Source: Coniferiporia sulphurascens (Eukaryota; Basidiomycota; Agaricomycetes; Hymenochaetales; Hymenochaetaceae). Taken from it: 64,000 bases of DNA. The position numbers and the translations under genes were made by a program. Positions 38,505 through 48,681 of this stretch are shown piece by piece. The stretch lies in NCBI GenBank assembly GCA_002794785.1, contig NBBA01000004.1, positions 496,001 to 560,000 on the forward strand, in the 5' to 3' direction. Below the pieces are notes generated by a model. That model saw only the letters and a list, made by a program, of their open reading frames with translations, was not told where the DNA came from and did not search any database. Positions within the stretch are counted from its first letter, which is position 1; each line of letters opens with the position of its first letter.

Positions 38505-40991
38505 TCAGAAGGCCATGTGGAAAGGTTCATGAGGGGCGGGGGTGTGGAACGGTCGAGCAGGGGGGGCGACAAAGTGAGCTGGGGCGGGGGCGGGGGTGTC
38601 CGCGAAGACGAGGTCCTCAAGCCGCTGGATGCGGTTCATAAGGATGGATTCGAGATGCACGGTTTGGTCATGCGCCTGTTGCGCCATGTTATCTTCAAAG
38701 GTCTGGAGCATAGTGCGGACTTGGCGCAGCTCAGCCTCCAAGGCAGATGGGGCAGTGGGAAGAATGAGGGGCACATTGTGATTGGGGGGAGAGGGTGGCA
38801 GGGGGTATGGGAGAGTTAGGGTGGGTGGGTGATACGGGTCGTGGGGGTCAGGAGGGCTGAAGTGGTTGAGGTGGCCGAAAAGGTTGGTAGGGTCCAGGGT
38901 TCCCACAAGGTTGTAGAGTGACTGGACAAGGCCTAGGTGGGTGTTAGGAATTGATGAATAAGCTTGCTTACAAGCTTAGACAATGATACCAGCGACTACC
39001 AATACAGGAAGGGACTCCCACAGAGACTATCCAGTGATCACTCAACATGGGGATGGAACTAACTAGAAAACCAGGACTTCTTGGGAACATCAGGCCAATC
39101 ACAATGCTCAAGCGACTGCTAAAGACTCCTGACCCGTCAATACTCTGCCACCAATGCCAGACTGCATACAATCAATCATGGGAAGCATTTAACACGGTAA
39201 TAACTGAATGCTTTTACATGGCAGGGTACATGAACTGCCAGGTAACTACAGATCACGCTGTAGACCCTATAGGCGATGGCATGGAGGTCAGGGTAATGCA
39301 CATGATACAAATGTACATCTTCGATGTACAGGAGTTTTTGCACAACATCCATGTCCAGACGATAGTGAACCCGCACATACATGACAAGGAATGTGACCTA
39401 CGAGTGGTCTCAGGATCCTTCCCGTACAGGACATTGCAGGATAACACATTCCTAGCTAATGCTCACTGATTACGTGCAAAGGTAATCACCCTCTTCGAGA
39501 ATCTATCAGCAAAGGGATCAACGACCGCCGATCAACAGATCGGCAATGTTAATCTTTATGTGATAACACTATGGTTATCAAATGGATCACCCCCGGCGCC
39601 TCCTCCAGGATACACGTGACATATCGCTAGGATAAACCACATTAACGAACCGCCGGACAATGTGATCGATGACAGGACACCAACTGAAAGGTACCTGCCT
39701 ATGGACCTTTAGCCGATATCGCATTACGTGATTAAGCCACACTCGGCAGGAACCGAAGTGCTTACCGAAGCCAGCCACAAACTCTAAATGGCGAAGTGTC
39801 CAATACGACAAGACAACATGAAGGAACCAGTACAGGAGGCCAACAAGACAAGTTAACGACTTACCAATCATCAAGCTGTTAGGCAGCATCTCAACAAGAA
39901 GCCACTGGCACATAAGACTACAGGGTAGCGTGCAGAACAGTGGGGTGACGCACACAGCCTAAGCATCATGGTGAAGTCATTATGACACCTATGACTTCAC
40001 TATGAGCTCAGTGGAGCCTAGTGGAGCCTAGTGGAGCGCATGACGCGCAGTGGAGCTCAGTGGAGCACCAACAGCCAATCGTAGATAGTTATTTCTCATA
40101 TGATCCTCTAATGAGGTCATTGCACTGGTATGCAGCTCCAAGTCAGTGGAGCTTATGACGACACTGTGAGGCATCATAGCTCCAACTGCAGAGCCTTGTG
40201 GAGCATCCGCTTTCAAGCGGAGCTTCTTCCTCATGTATATAAGGAGGGCCTAGACCAGCCTAGACCCCCAGTTTAATTCACCTTCTCAATTCTCTCAGAC
40301 TTCTCCTGAGCGAAGTACCAACATCTACTGACTTATTCTTGACTCAATCACACGCCTCAACTCTATCTCAGCTACTTGTTCCATCGGCTAACCATGGTTA
40401 CCCTTGGTCCTAACAGTGGGCTTCGGCAGGTGGGAGTTCCATGTTGGCAGGGATGGCATTGTGAAGGGTTACAATAAGGTTACGGGCATGGCCAGCCCAA
40501 TCAGAAGAGCTGGCAGGGGCCAGGGTGCCCTGAGCGGCAGTTTGAAACATGTGTTGAAGGGTGTGAGCTTGGGAGTGGGCGTGGAAGGGGGCAGGCGGGC
40601 CAGGGAGGGTGTAGGCGGAATTGACGTCAAGGGCGAGCTGTTCATCGGCAGCCTTGTCGCTGTTGTACGGGTCATCGTGGTTGTCTTCATAGAAGGATGG
40701 GACTGGGGAGGGGTGTGGGTGAGGGGGAGTGGGTGAGATGGGGGAATGTGGGTGGGCGGAGCTGTGGGAGGAGAATGAGTGGGATTGAAAGGAGGCCGCA
40801 TGGTGGGGGGTCTCGAAGTCCATAGAATGGGGGGAGATGGAGCCGGGGAGGTCAGTAGGGTACAAATTGGTAGGAAATACAGTAGTAGTAGGGGGAGCCG
40901 GGGCAGAAGTAGGACGCGAATGGGGGGGTGACTGAGATAGGGGGGTAGGACCAAACTGGGTAAAAGTGGGGGTGCTGGGAGGGAGAGCCAT
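38505..40991 (-). pseudogene. LINE upstream ORF (ORF0), split by a solo LTR
   Basis: The 5' part begins at the ATG at 40991 and runs to the LTR insertion at 40416. The 3' part resumes at about 38936 and ends at 38505. Across the junction, one copy of the 5-bp duplication plus both flanks keeps a single reading frame, so the original ORF was about 330 codons. The protein is Pro/Ser/His-rich at its N-terminus, followed by a helical region (LEAELRQVRTMLQTFEDNM) that looks like a coiled coil. No zinc knuckle is seen. I do not recognise a family; a third ORF upstream of ORF1 is unusual for a LINE. Confidence 0.7.
38942..40415. mobile_element. solo LTR of an LTR retrotransposon nested in the LINE
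   Basis: 1,474 bp bounded by the perfect terminal inverted repeat TGTTAGGA ... TCCTAACA and flanked by a 5-bp duplication GTGGG (38937-38941 and 40416-40420). A promoter-like GTATATAAGGAGG lies at about 40235 and short direct repeats (AGTGGAGCCT units) at 40010-40065. No retroviral-type ORF is present, consistent with LTR-LTR recombination that removed the internal part. Its transcription would run on the plus strand. Confidence 0.85.
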
Positions 40992-41198
40992 TGGGGGAGA
41001 AAGGAGGGTAAAGGGGAGAGGTAGAGGGGATAAGGAAGTGGATGAGGGGAAAAGAGGAAAAGTGTAGCTGAGACACTGTGTAGATGCAAGGCGGGGGAAT
41101 ACTAGGTGGAGTGAGGGCTCACAGTGACTAGAGGCTCTGGCGAAGGGGATGGGGAAATTTTGGGTGGAGTGGTGGTGGTAAGAGGGAAAGGGGTGCCG

Positions 41199-41212
41199 AC
41201 GTGACCGTACTT
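41199..41212. repeat. right target-site duplication of the LINE
   Basis: ACGTGACCGTACTT, identical to 32430-32443; it lies at the 5' end of the minus-strand element. Confidence 0.88.
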
Positions 41213-41592
41213 ATCACCATCGCCTGCAACTAGACTTCGGAAGTCAAAATGCGTAAACACGCATGTGGGCCCACACGTTATCGAGAAAAAGTTAGCTACG
41301 CCCTAGCAAAGTTCTTGACTAATACGATAAAGTTGCCCCCATTGTGTGTGCATATTCTAAAACGTCTAGTTTCCGAATGCGAAATAGCAGAGCCTTTATA
41401 TTGTAGTGGCAGTCGTACAAATTGAGATGATGTTACTACAATGTCCGTGAAAATGCAATAAATCATACTACAGAGACCCAATGGATAGAAATATCAAAGC
41501 ACAAAAGCGGATTATAGATAAAGAGCCTACTCGAGAAAGAGCACACTCGTCAAAAGCCGACGCGGACATAAATTAACTCACAATCCTCCTAC
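41213..41592. other. intergenic region
   Basis: No feature seen in this AT-richer 380-bp stretch after the LINE. Confidence 0.5.
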
Positions 41593-42813
41593 CTAGGTTG
41601 AGGACAAAGTTGAAGAGACAGAAACTTCTTGCTGGGGGAAAAAGAATAGGCCCGAGGCGATGCTCGGTGAACCTTGCATGTTTAGGCCTTTCTTGCGTTC
41701 AAACTCGCGGTCCAGATCCTTCGTACTAGACCCCCTTGAAAGTTTATGACAGAATCTTGACCAGGAGTTGTCCCGTGGCAGTTGATGGAAACTACCACTG
41801 TCCGGAAACTTGTCACTCCGAATGTGCATTTTCCTGTGTCCCGACTTCTTCATCTGCTTCTTTCCCATGATTGAGTTTGATGACGGCGATTCGACAAGAA
41901 TTGTGTATCCCGAGTCCGACAGGAAGGACTCTAGCTCGCAGCAAGATAGAGATCGATTCACAGCCCTTGCAGATACCCTTCTTTTGCTAACAGATGTGGT
42001 CGCATCCGGTCGGGTTTTCCTCCTTAGCGAATCAAACCAAGGCAGACTAAGATTTTTAGAGGATGTTGTCCATGCTGGTTTCGAAAAATACCCTTTTATC
42101 TCTTGCATAGAATGGGAAGCGAATAGGCCTAAGCTCTGTTTTCCGTTATCGAATCCAGCCTCGCCAGACTGGGTATAATCCTCAATGTTACATAGACCTT
42201 CTGTGAAGGTTGCACAGCTCGAGAGTCCACTCGAGTTGAAGCGCATGCTCTGAGACGCAAGTAAGTTCCTTCGGTGTGTGCGAAGTGATATTTGCCTGGA
42301 TGGCTTAGATGTGCCACCCGTTGTGCGCCTCGTTGCGCGAATCTGTTGAAACCCAGCCGCATGTAAGTTCTGACTGTCCCCCCTTTCCGCACCAGAGTCG
42401 GCGTCTGTATCAAGAGGATTCCCCCTAGGTGGTCTCTCTCGCAGGCCGTACCGTGCCGTTTCCAGCTCCTCCTCTAAGTCGATCTTCTCGAACATTGCCC
42501 TTCCGTGCGTGTCAACTGCATGGGGACTTTCTGGACAGTTTAACTTGAAGCTGCCCGTTGCGCAGCCCTGGCGGGCGAGTGCAAGGCGCGCGCCCCGCGT
42601 CAGGCCTTGATTCGGGAGCTGTAACGTGAAGTCGCCTATAGTCCCCAGCGCCCCGCGCCATCGTCGGATTCCACCCGCGACGGCGTTGGATAGCCGAGGA
42701 GACACGGGTTCAGTCGGCTTGATTATCCGAATTATGGGGATGTGCATGAGCGAGGATACCGCTGGACCCCTGAGAGAAGAAAAGATCGAGGTTAGCGACA
42801 CGGATGCGCGCAT
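41593..42813 (-). CDS. hypothetical protein, 406 residues
   Basis: Single open frame from the ATG at 42813 (the frame stays open 27 codons further 5' without another ATG). The product is basic and Ser-rich, begins MRASVSLTSIFSSLRG, and has a MHIPIIRIIKP hydrophobic patch near residue 25 and a central Arg/Thr-rich region. It ends after a SGLFFFPQQEVSVSS tail. I recognise no domain. Its start codon lies 199 bp from that of the deaminase gene, so the two may share a promoter. Length and continuity argue for a real gene; absence of introns is unusual in this window. Confidence 0.5.
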   Translation of the reverse strand: MRASVSLTSIFSSLRGPAVSSLMHIPIIRIIKPTEPVSPRLSNAVAGGIRRWRGALGTIGDFTLQLPNQGLTRGARLALARQGCATGSFKLNCPESPHAVDTHGRAMFEKIDLEEELETARYGLRERPPRGNPLDTDADSGAERGDSQNLHAAGFQQIRATRRTTGGTSKPSRQISLRTHRRNLLASQSMRFNSSGLSSCATFTEGLCNIEDYTQSGEAGFDNGKQSLGLFASHSMQEIKGYFSKPAWTTSSKNLSLPWFDSLRRKTRPDATTSVSKRRVSARAVNRSLSCCELESFLSDSGYTILVESPSSNSIMGKKQMKKSGHRKMHIRSDKFPDSGSFHQLPRDNSWSRFCHKLSRGSSTKDLDREFERKKGLNMQGSPSIASGLFFFPQQEVSVSSTLSST

Positions 42814-43011
42814 TTGATGTAGACCGTATACTATGCAGCTCGTGGTTTTAACCAAGGGACGTTGACGACAGCAAGCAGTCAGTAGGCCAGCCACCTGAAT
42901 TTGTCCAACTTGGGAAAATGATTTGCGCTATGAGTAATGCACGCGCGACGACTTCAGCTAATATTCGAGAGGCGCAAATATTCTGGGATCGTTGCTACCA
43001 GCACCGACATC
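42814..43011. promoter_or_regulatory. divergent promoter of the 406-aa ORF and the deaminase gene
   Basis: 198 bp between two outward-facing start codons; inferred from layout only. Confidence 0.35.
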
Positions 43012-44276
43012 ATGCCCCGTATGATTTTTGGCCCTCCGGCTGATGCCCTTGCTGCTCTTACCCTAGATCAGGTCACTTTCATACAGTCTCTCCCGAAGGC
43101 CGAGCTGCATGCCCACCTGAACGGATGTATCCCTCTTCGCACCCTTCAGGAACTATCTAGGAATTACGTCCCGGAAAAGGACGAAGTCGGGTCCGATTAT
43201 ATCAGAGACGGCATCGAGAAGCTCCAGAAGGGCGTGGAGCTCAGCGCAATCGGCGATTTTTTCGGGCTGTTCACCGCGATCTATGCTCTGACTTCGACAC
43301 ATGATAATCTAGCATACGCGACTCGGGCCGTCCTGAAAGATTTCCTTGCAGAAGACAATATACAATGCTCATACCTTGAGCTGCGGAGTACACCGCGTGC
43401 GACGAAGAGTATGACCCGGCTACAATATGTTGAAACCGTCCTGGACGAGATTGAACGCTACCCCGAAAACGAGGCTGCTTATATTCTTTCATTAGACCGC
43501 AGGATGTCCCCAGAAGTGTCGACAGAATGTGTTGACATTGCAATTGGGCTTAAAAAAGCGGGTCGACGCATTGTTGGCGTCGATCTTTGTGGTGATCCTC
43601 TGGTGTGCATTGCTCATTGCTGCCTTCTAAACGCGTGAGTACGGACTGACGAGGGTAGTAGTCGGGTGACATGAGGGAATTTTCAGAGTGTTTTCGCAGG
43701 GTGAAAGCCTCTGGATTGGGAGTGACTCTGCACATTGCCGAGGTGAAATTTTATCGCTTTCAATAGGCTTATCTCTAATTAATCACACTTTTTAAGACCG
43801 AGTCGAACATGGCGGAAGAGACAATGCAACTTTTGTCCCTCATGCCAAATCGGCTAGGACACGCGACATTTCTGGACGAAGAAGCGAAGCAATTCGTTTT
43901 TGATCACAAAATTGCCATAGAGATTTGCTTGACATCAAATCTCTTGTGAGTAATCAAGTTCTCACAGCGCTGGCGATTGACTACCTGGTATTTTAGATGC
44001 AAGACCATAGAAGACATACGAGACCATCATGTGAACTATCACTTCAGCCTCAACCACCCTGTCACAATCTGCGTAAGTGAATGCGTATCTATGATAGCAT
44101 CCTTGCTTCATGATAGACTTTAACAGACAGATGACACTTTGCCCTTCCGGAACTCACTCCTTGGGGAATATGCCTTGCTGATGGCTCCGCCTCCACTCGG
44201 TCTAGGAATGAAGGAAGAAGAAGTCAGGGCGATAGCGCGGATGAGCTTAGACAACAGGTTCCTTCCTCGGGAATAA
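43012..44276 (+). CDS. adenosine deaminase-like protein (ADAL / N6-methyl-AMP deaminase type)
   Basis: Metal-dependent deaminase of the adenosine/AMP deaminase superfamily; the ADAL branch removes the methylamino group from N6-methyl-AMP. Five exons, 43012-43602, 43662-43742, 43797-43945, 43997-44072 and 44127-44276, join in phase for 348 residues. Visible motifs: KAELHAHLNG (metal-binding His-x-His), YLELRSTP, VGVDLCGDP, TLHIAE (catalytic His/Glu region), NRLGHA, CLTSN and TDDT (metal Asp). The second exon depends on the acceptor GTAGTAG/TCGGGTGAC. Length suits the ADAL family and no signal peptide is present, unlike secreted ADGF enzymes. Confidence 0.9.
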
Positions 44277-44648
44277 CAAGTACTGGGGAACTAAATAATG
44301 GTCGGAAATTTAACGGAGTTACTTGGGTGATATGTTTCCAAAAACCGCCGCTAGGTATTTGAGTTTGATACACGATTGCGCGTTCCACATACACCTATGG
44401 GGAAACCCCCGAAGAAGCCATAATATGGCGTGCTCCTAGGCTCGCTTCGCCTGTGATTCCAGGGCTGATTTTATACATCACGAGCTTATTCTGGGATGTT
44501 TGTTTCAACTCTGTATAATTGTGTGTCTCAACATTAGCATAGCCTCGTAGCTCATTTGATCCCCTTTGATGTCCAGTTACTACGGGCGCATAAAAGCTCC
44601 GAGTGAGCGGTTGTGGTAGGCTCAGATAATTGTGGTCCCTCTTTGGTC
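44277..44648. other. intergenic region
   Basis: 3' flank of the deaminase gene and promoter of the first secreted-family gene. No other feature. Confidence 0.5.
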
Positions 44649-45282
44649 ATGTTGTCAAAGCTCCCCGCACTCTCCTTCATCTGCCTGACTTTTCTCCAAA
44701 GTCAGTATATTTATCTTCATGTAGCTTCGAGAGGGGACTGATTTTATCTGTGGCTCTGTAGCCGTCTGTTCGCAGCTCACCACTGCTACGGTATTTCCAG
44801 ACGACGACATCACCAGCTTACAAGGACAGATTAAAGGCAGTGGCGCAGATGGTACAACCTATATTATTTCGGGTGTTCTTTCTTCCAATGGTGTTGCAGA
44901 AGCAGTAACTGGTAAGTTTTCCTGTGTAGTAAATGTGTATTTAAAAGAAGTTTATTGATGCTCGGCTTCCCTCTCAGCTACACTCGTCGAAGATGCCACG
45001 CATTTCTCTGAGGTAGTCGTGATAACCACGGAAAGCGCAACGGCCCGAGTTATCGAGGATTGCAACTACGACTCGCAGCTGAAGGGTACCTGCACTTTGG
45101 TCCAGGAAGCTGCCATACCAGGCTTCACCGTACATACAACTCTAACAGGAACGGGCGTGATTTCTCTCGACCCGGTAGTACTAGCCACAGCAAAGTCCGC
45201 CGCGAGTTTCTCGCACAGCGTGGCCTTCCTGACAGCTATACCCCTGCTATCCCTGGGTTTAGTTCTCGTATTATCTGCGTAA
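44649..45282 (+). CDS. small secreted, probably GPI-anchored protein, copy 1
   Basis: Exons 44649-44700, 44762-44911 and 44978-45282 give 168 residues. Exon 1 encodes a signal peptide (MLSKLPALSFICLTFLQ). The middle carries a GQIKGSGADGTTYIISG strand region and the family signature TLVEDATHFSE, and two cysteines (IEDCNY, GTCTL) that could pair. The C-terminus is a short Ser/Ala spacer then a hydrophobic end (LLSLGLVLVLSA) without charged tail, the layout of a GPI-anchor signal. Cell-wall or membrane surface location is inferred. I do not recognise the family. It is the first of five tandem copies. Confidence 0.75.
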
Positions 45283-46104
45283 CTTTCCGGGTGGGTTTTC
45301 CCTTTGTTTCTCCTTGCAATTGTGTATGTACTCGTCCGAGCTGTAGCGATCTGAACGTATATCTATAATTAATTATTCTCAACAATCGCCATCAATTAGC
45401 TCGTGGTAATGCTACTGAATTCCAACAAGCATAATGTACAGCGCATGGTGCATATCATGTGCATTGGTTACGGCACCACGGACGCCAACTAATGCCATCA
45501 GACTGTAATTCCTGGAGTTACGTCACATCTGGGCGGTATCCGCGATTACTAACGATGTTAATACATACACTATCCTCCGGTTGAGAATTCCCTCGCAAGG
45601 TTTTGATGTAATGCACGCTTCTGTGTCCCATACGGATATTATACGCCAGTGCTAGTATGAGCGCCCATCACCACTCGACACGAATTTACCAGTCCCATGG
45701 GACTTGTCCCGGGTCTCAGGTCAACTCCGCATTGCACGGGACCGCGCGTACTGTAAGGTTCTTCGTAGTGCCGATGTAACAGGTACTTGTTTAGAAGAAT
45801 ATTAATCATAGAAGAGCCACAGAAGCCTCATGATCATGAACTTGAATGTTTGGCGATCCTCATATTGAAGCGGCGATCTGGCTGATCACAGATCAGGTTC
45901 TCCATGGGAAAACGGATCACCAAATCTGGGCGTGTGAATTTCTGGGTCGGATGGGCGTCTCACCTCGTATCCCGCTTTCTCGTAAATTGTGGTGGTGACT
46001 AGGATGTAGCGGAAGCGCTCTTGTGAGAAACAAAGCCCTTCAAGTTAGGTATAAAAGCCCGTCAGTCGTTGTCGCCCTTAGATGATTGTAGTGCTTCCTC
46101 AATC
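45283..46104. other. spacer between copies 1 and 2
   Basis: No gene. It shows little obvious similarity to the later spacers, except short segments near the next promoter. Confidence 0.4.
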
Positions 46105-46745
46105 ATGTTTTCAAGGTTTCCCATCCTCTCGCTCATAGGTTTGGCCTCCTTCCAGAGTCAGTGCATTTCCTCCCGTACTCCTGCAGAGCGAGTCCAATTT
46201 GACGTTCCTCAATAACGAAGCTATCCGTTCGCAGTTCACTACTGCTTCGATTTTTCCCGACGATGGCATCACCAGTCTACAAGGACAAATTGAGGGCACT
46301 GGCAAGGATGGAACAACCTATGTCGTTTCAGGCATTTTTTCAACTGGTGGCACTACTACGGAATAAGTAACGGGTACGCTCCCCTGTACAGTCCCTGCGC
46401 CGCAAACGGAAGTTTCCCGACATGTATTGCTCCCTCTCAGGTACACTCGTTGAGGATGCTACGCATCTCTCTGAGATCATCGTAGCTTCCACGGCAGGCG
46501 CATCGGCCATACTCAAGGAGAACTGCGAATACAATTCGCAGCACGAGGGTGTTTGCACCGGGGTCCAAGAAGTCATCGCGCCGTCCTTCACCTTGGTGAC
46601 GACCGCATCGGCGTCGGGCGTATTCTCGCTCGACCCGGTAGTGCTGACTACAGCGAAGTCTGCTGCGAGTGTTTCGCACAGTGTGTTCTTACTTTCGGCC
46701 GTGCCGTTGATGTCCTTTGGTTTGGGGCTTCTATTGCATGTGTAG
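46105..46745 (+). pseudogene. GPI-anchored family, copy 2 (nonsense mutation)
   Basis: Exons 46105-46156, 46221-46373 and 46441-46745 are all in phase, but codon 48 of exon 2 is TAA (46364-46366), where copy 3 has CAA (context ACTACGGAA-CAA-GTAACGG). A single C-to-T change would create it. Signal peptide, TLVEDATHLSE, paired Cys and hydrophobic C-terminus are otherwise intact. The product would stop after about 65 residues, before the cysteines and anchor, so this copy is probably dead. Sequencing error cannot be excluded. Confidence 0.7.
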
Positions 46746-48021
46746 TCCTTGTGCAGGTCTTTCACATGTAACTGCGTCGCTCACTGTAGTACTTTATACC
46801 CAGTAGGTCACGGTCCCGGGCCAGTGTGTGATGTACTGTACTGTACACAGCCTGACTCTTGATTGTGACGCCATGGTCTCAACTAACTGTTGTAGGAGGT
46901 ACCCTCCGTCCTCCTTGAGCTCCCCGCAAGCACGGTAAGGTTAGGAAACATGTGAACCGCCAGTGCGGACACATTTGAAAAATAAAACTCCTGCGAAATC
47001 GGCTATCGACTCTTTAATATGGCCTAAAGGCACTTCCCCCGGTGCTTACTTTCTTTGGTCCCTTAAAATATATTGTGTGCGCCGTCCGCTTAAGCGGTAT
47101 ATTAAAGAGGGCTGAATTACGCTTTGTATTTTTTTCTGAATGAACTCCTGCCAAGGCTTCGTCTGTACTATCGTGTGATCCCTCTTACAAAATTCTTGTA
47201 TTTTGCCTGTACAGCACTCAGATTCTTATGGATTCTCTTTTTTTTTTTGAAGCACTTAGTGTACCTGCAATTATCTATTTCCAGAAATTTTCCAGATGGT
47301 TTTTGATAAGCAGAATCTCTCAGAATGAAGGTGCCCCCCTCTTACAAAACTTTGGTCACGCTCTGTCACGAAAAATGTTAACACTCCGACTGATGGACAC
47401 TCGCACCAGGCTGAAGCTCAGCACCGGACGTCAGCGGAGTTTTAAACGGAACAAAATGCCGAGTGCATTCTGTCACTTTTCGTCACCCTTTAGATAAATT
47501 TCTCTCTTTCTATGCAGCACAATGAGCTATTCCTCTCAGAATAGCACAGTAATATGATCTGATATCTAAAAAACAAATTTATGACAATAAATCTGTTGAT
47601 ATGCGCACATATTGTGCGAGCCGGTGGCCCCAAAAGACTTCTACAGACCGAAGAAACATGTATTTTGACAATGGCTTCACACCAATGCAACTTTTTACAA
47701 AGGAAATTCTGCAGTAACTGTTACATAGCTTACCAGGATCAACAAGAATTTTTCAGAAGGTAGTTTAGTTGTGTGGAAGCTCAGAAATGCGAATTTCGTA
47801 AGAGGGGTACACTTTGTAAGAGGGGTCACACGATAGTAGGTCCGCGGGAAAGGGCTGCTACTAAAAAAGGATAGGCGCTCGATGTGCCTTACTCTCTGTG
47901 AGCGGCGATCACGGTACCGCGCTAGGATTAACCATTCTTCCGGCATAATAGCGGCAGGGCGCCATATTTGCGCTTTAAGTAACACTCACTGTTGTACAAC
48001 GATTCTCAGGCGGTTGTGGTC
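46746..48021. other. spacer between copies 2 and 3, containing a MITE
   Basis: The spacer shares the segment GAACTCCTGCCAAGGCTTCGTC (about 47141-47162) with the spacers after copies 4 and 5, so it is part of the tandem unit. A 669-bp transposon is inserted just after that segment. Confidence 0.6.
47168..47836. mobile_element. MITE (TA target, Tc1/mariner-like termini)
   Basis: 669 bp with terminal inverted repeats starting CTATCGTGTGA, about 24 bp long with one mismatch, flanked by TA at 47166-47167 and 47837-47838. The CCCTCTTAC / GTAAGAGGG motif recurs internally near 47329 and 47799. It has no transposase-sized ORF, so it is non-autonomous. Spacers of the other tandem copies lack it, which gives an empty-site comparison. 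Confidence 0.85.
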
Positions 48022-48681
48022 ATGCTCTCAAATCTCCACATCCTCTCGCTCATAGGATTGGCCTCCCTTCAAAGTCAGCTTGTTTTGTTTCATGTTCTTC
48101 TCTGTGTACCGTATAACCCAGGACTGATCTTGTTATTCTGTAGCCATCTGTTCGCAGTTCACCACTGTTACAATTTTCCCAGACGACAACATCACCAGCT
48201 TACAGGGACAAATTGAGGGCACCGGCAAGGATGGTACAACCTATGTTGTTTCGGGCTTTATTTCGACTGCTGGTACTACGGAACAAGTAACGGGTACGCT
48301 CTCCTCTCCTGTGAAATGGGCCCGCATTGCATACGGAAGATTCCCGATATGGGTCGTTCCTTTCTTTTAGGTACAGTTGTTGAGGATGCTACTCATCTCT
48401 CTGAGGTCATCGTGGCTGCCACTGCGGGAAACATAGCGGTAATACTCAAGGAGAGTTGCAATTACAATTCGCAGCATGAGGGCGTTTGCACCGGGGTCGA
48501 AGAACTTGTCGCGCCGACCTTTACCTTGTCGTCGGTCGTATCGACATCGGGCGTGCTCTCGTTCGACCCGGTGGTGCTGCCTACAGCGAAGTCTGCCGCC
48601 GCGAGTGTCTCGCACAGCGTGTTCTTCCTCTCGACCGTGCCGCTGCTGTCTTTGGGTTTGGGGCTTCTATTGTATGCGTAA
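48022..48681 (+). CDS. small secreted, probably GPI-anchored protein, copy 3
   Basis: Exons 48022-48073, 48144-48293 and 48371-48681 give about 170 residues. Signal peptide (MLSNLHILSLIGLASLQ), GQIEGTGKDGTTYVVSG, VVEDATHLSE, cysteines in KESCNY and GVCTG, and a hydrophobic C-terminus (LLSLGLGLLLYA). It has two extra residues in exon 3 relative to the other copies. No defect is seen. Function unknown. Confidence 0.75.

Larger units (their letters stand above)
32444..41198 (-). mobile_element. full-length non-LTR retrotransposon (LINE, Tad-like) with nested solo LTR
   Basis: An 8.75-kb element read on the minus strand, including a 1.47-kb later insertion. The 3' end is a run of 12 A (T32442-32453 on the plus strand, partly shared with the target site). 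A 14-bp direct repeat, ACGTGACCGTACTT, flanks it at 32430-32443 and 41199-41212, which is the target-site duplication and fixes both ends. It encodes, 5' to 3', a proline-rich ORF, a zinc-knuckle ORF and an endonuclease-reverse transcriptase-RNase H ORF. The sense strand is strikingly C/pyrimidine-rich. A complete 5' leader implies full-length insertion. Confidence 0.9.

Noticed and set aside
47124..47497. Small ORFs in the MITE region
   Set aside because: They cross the terminal repeat or lie in AT-rich non-coding transposon DNA and lack a DDE motif.
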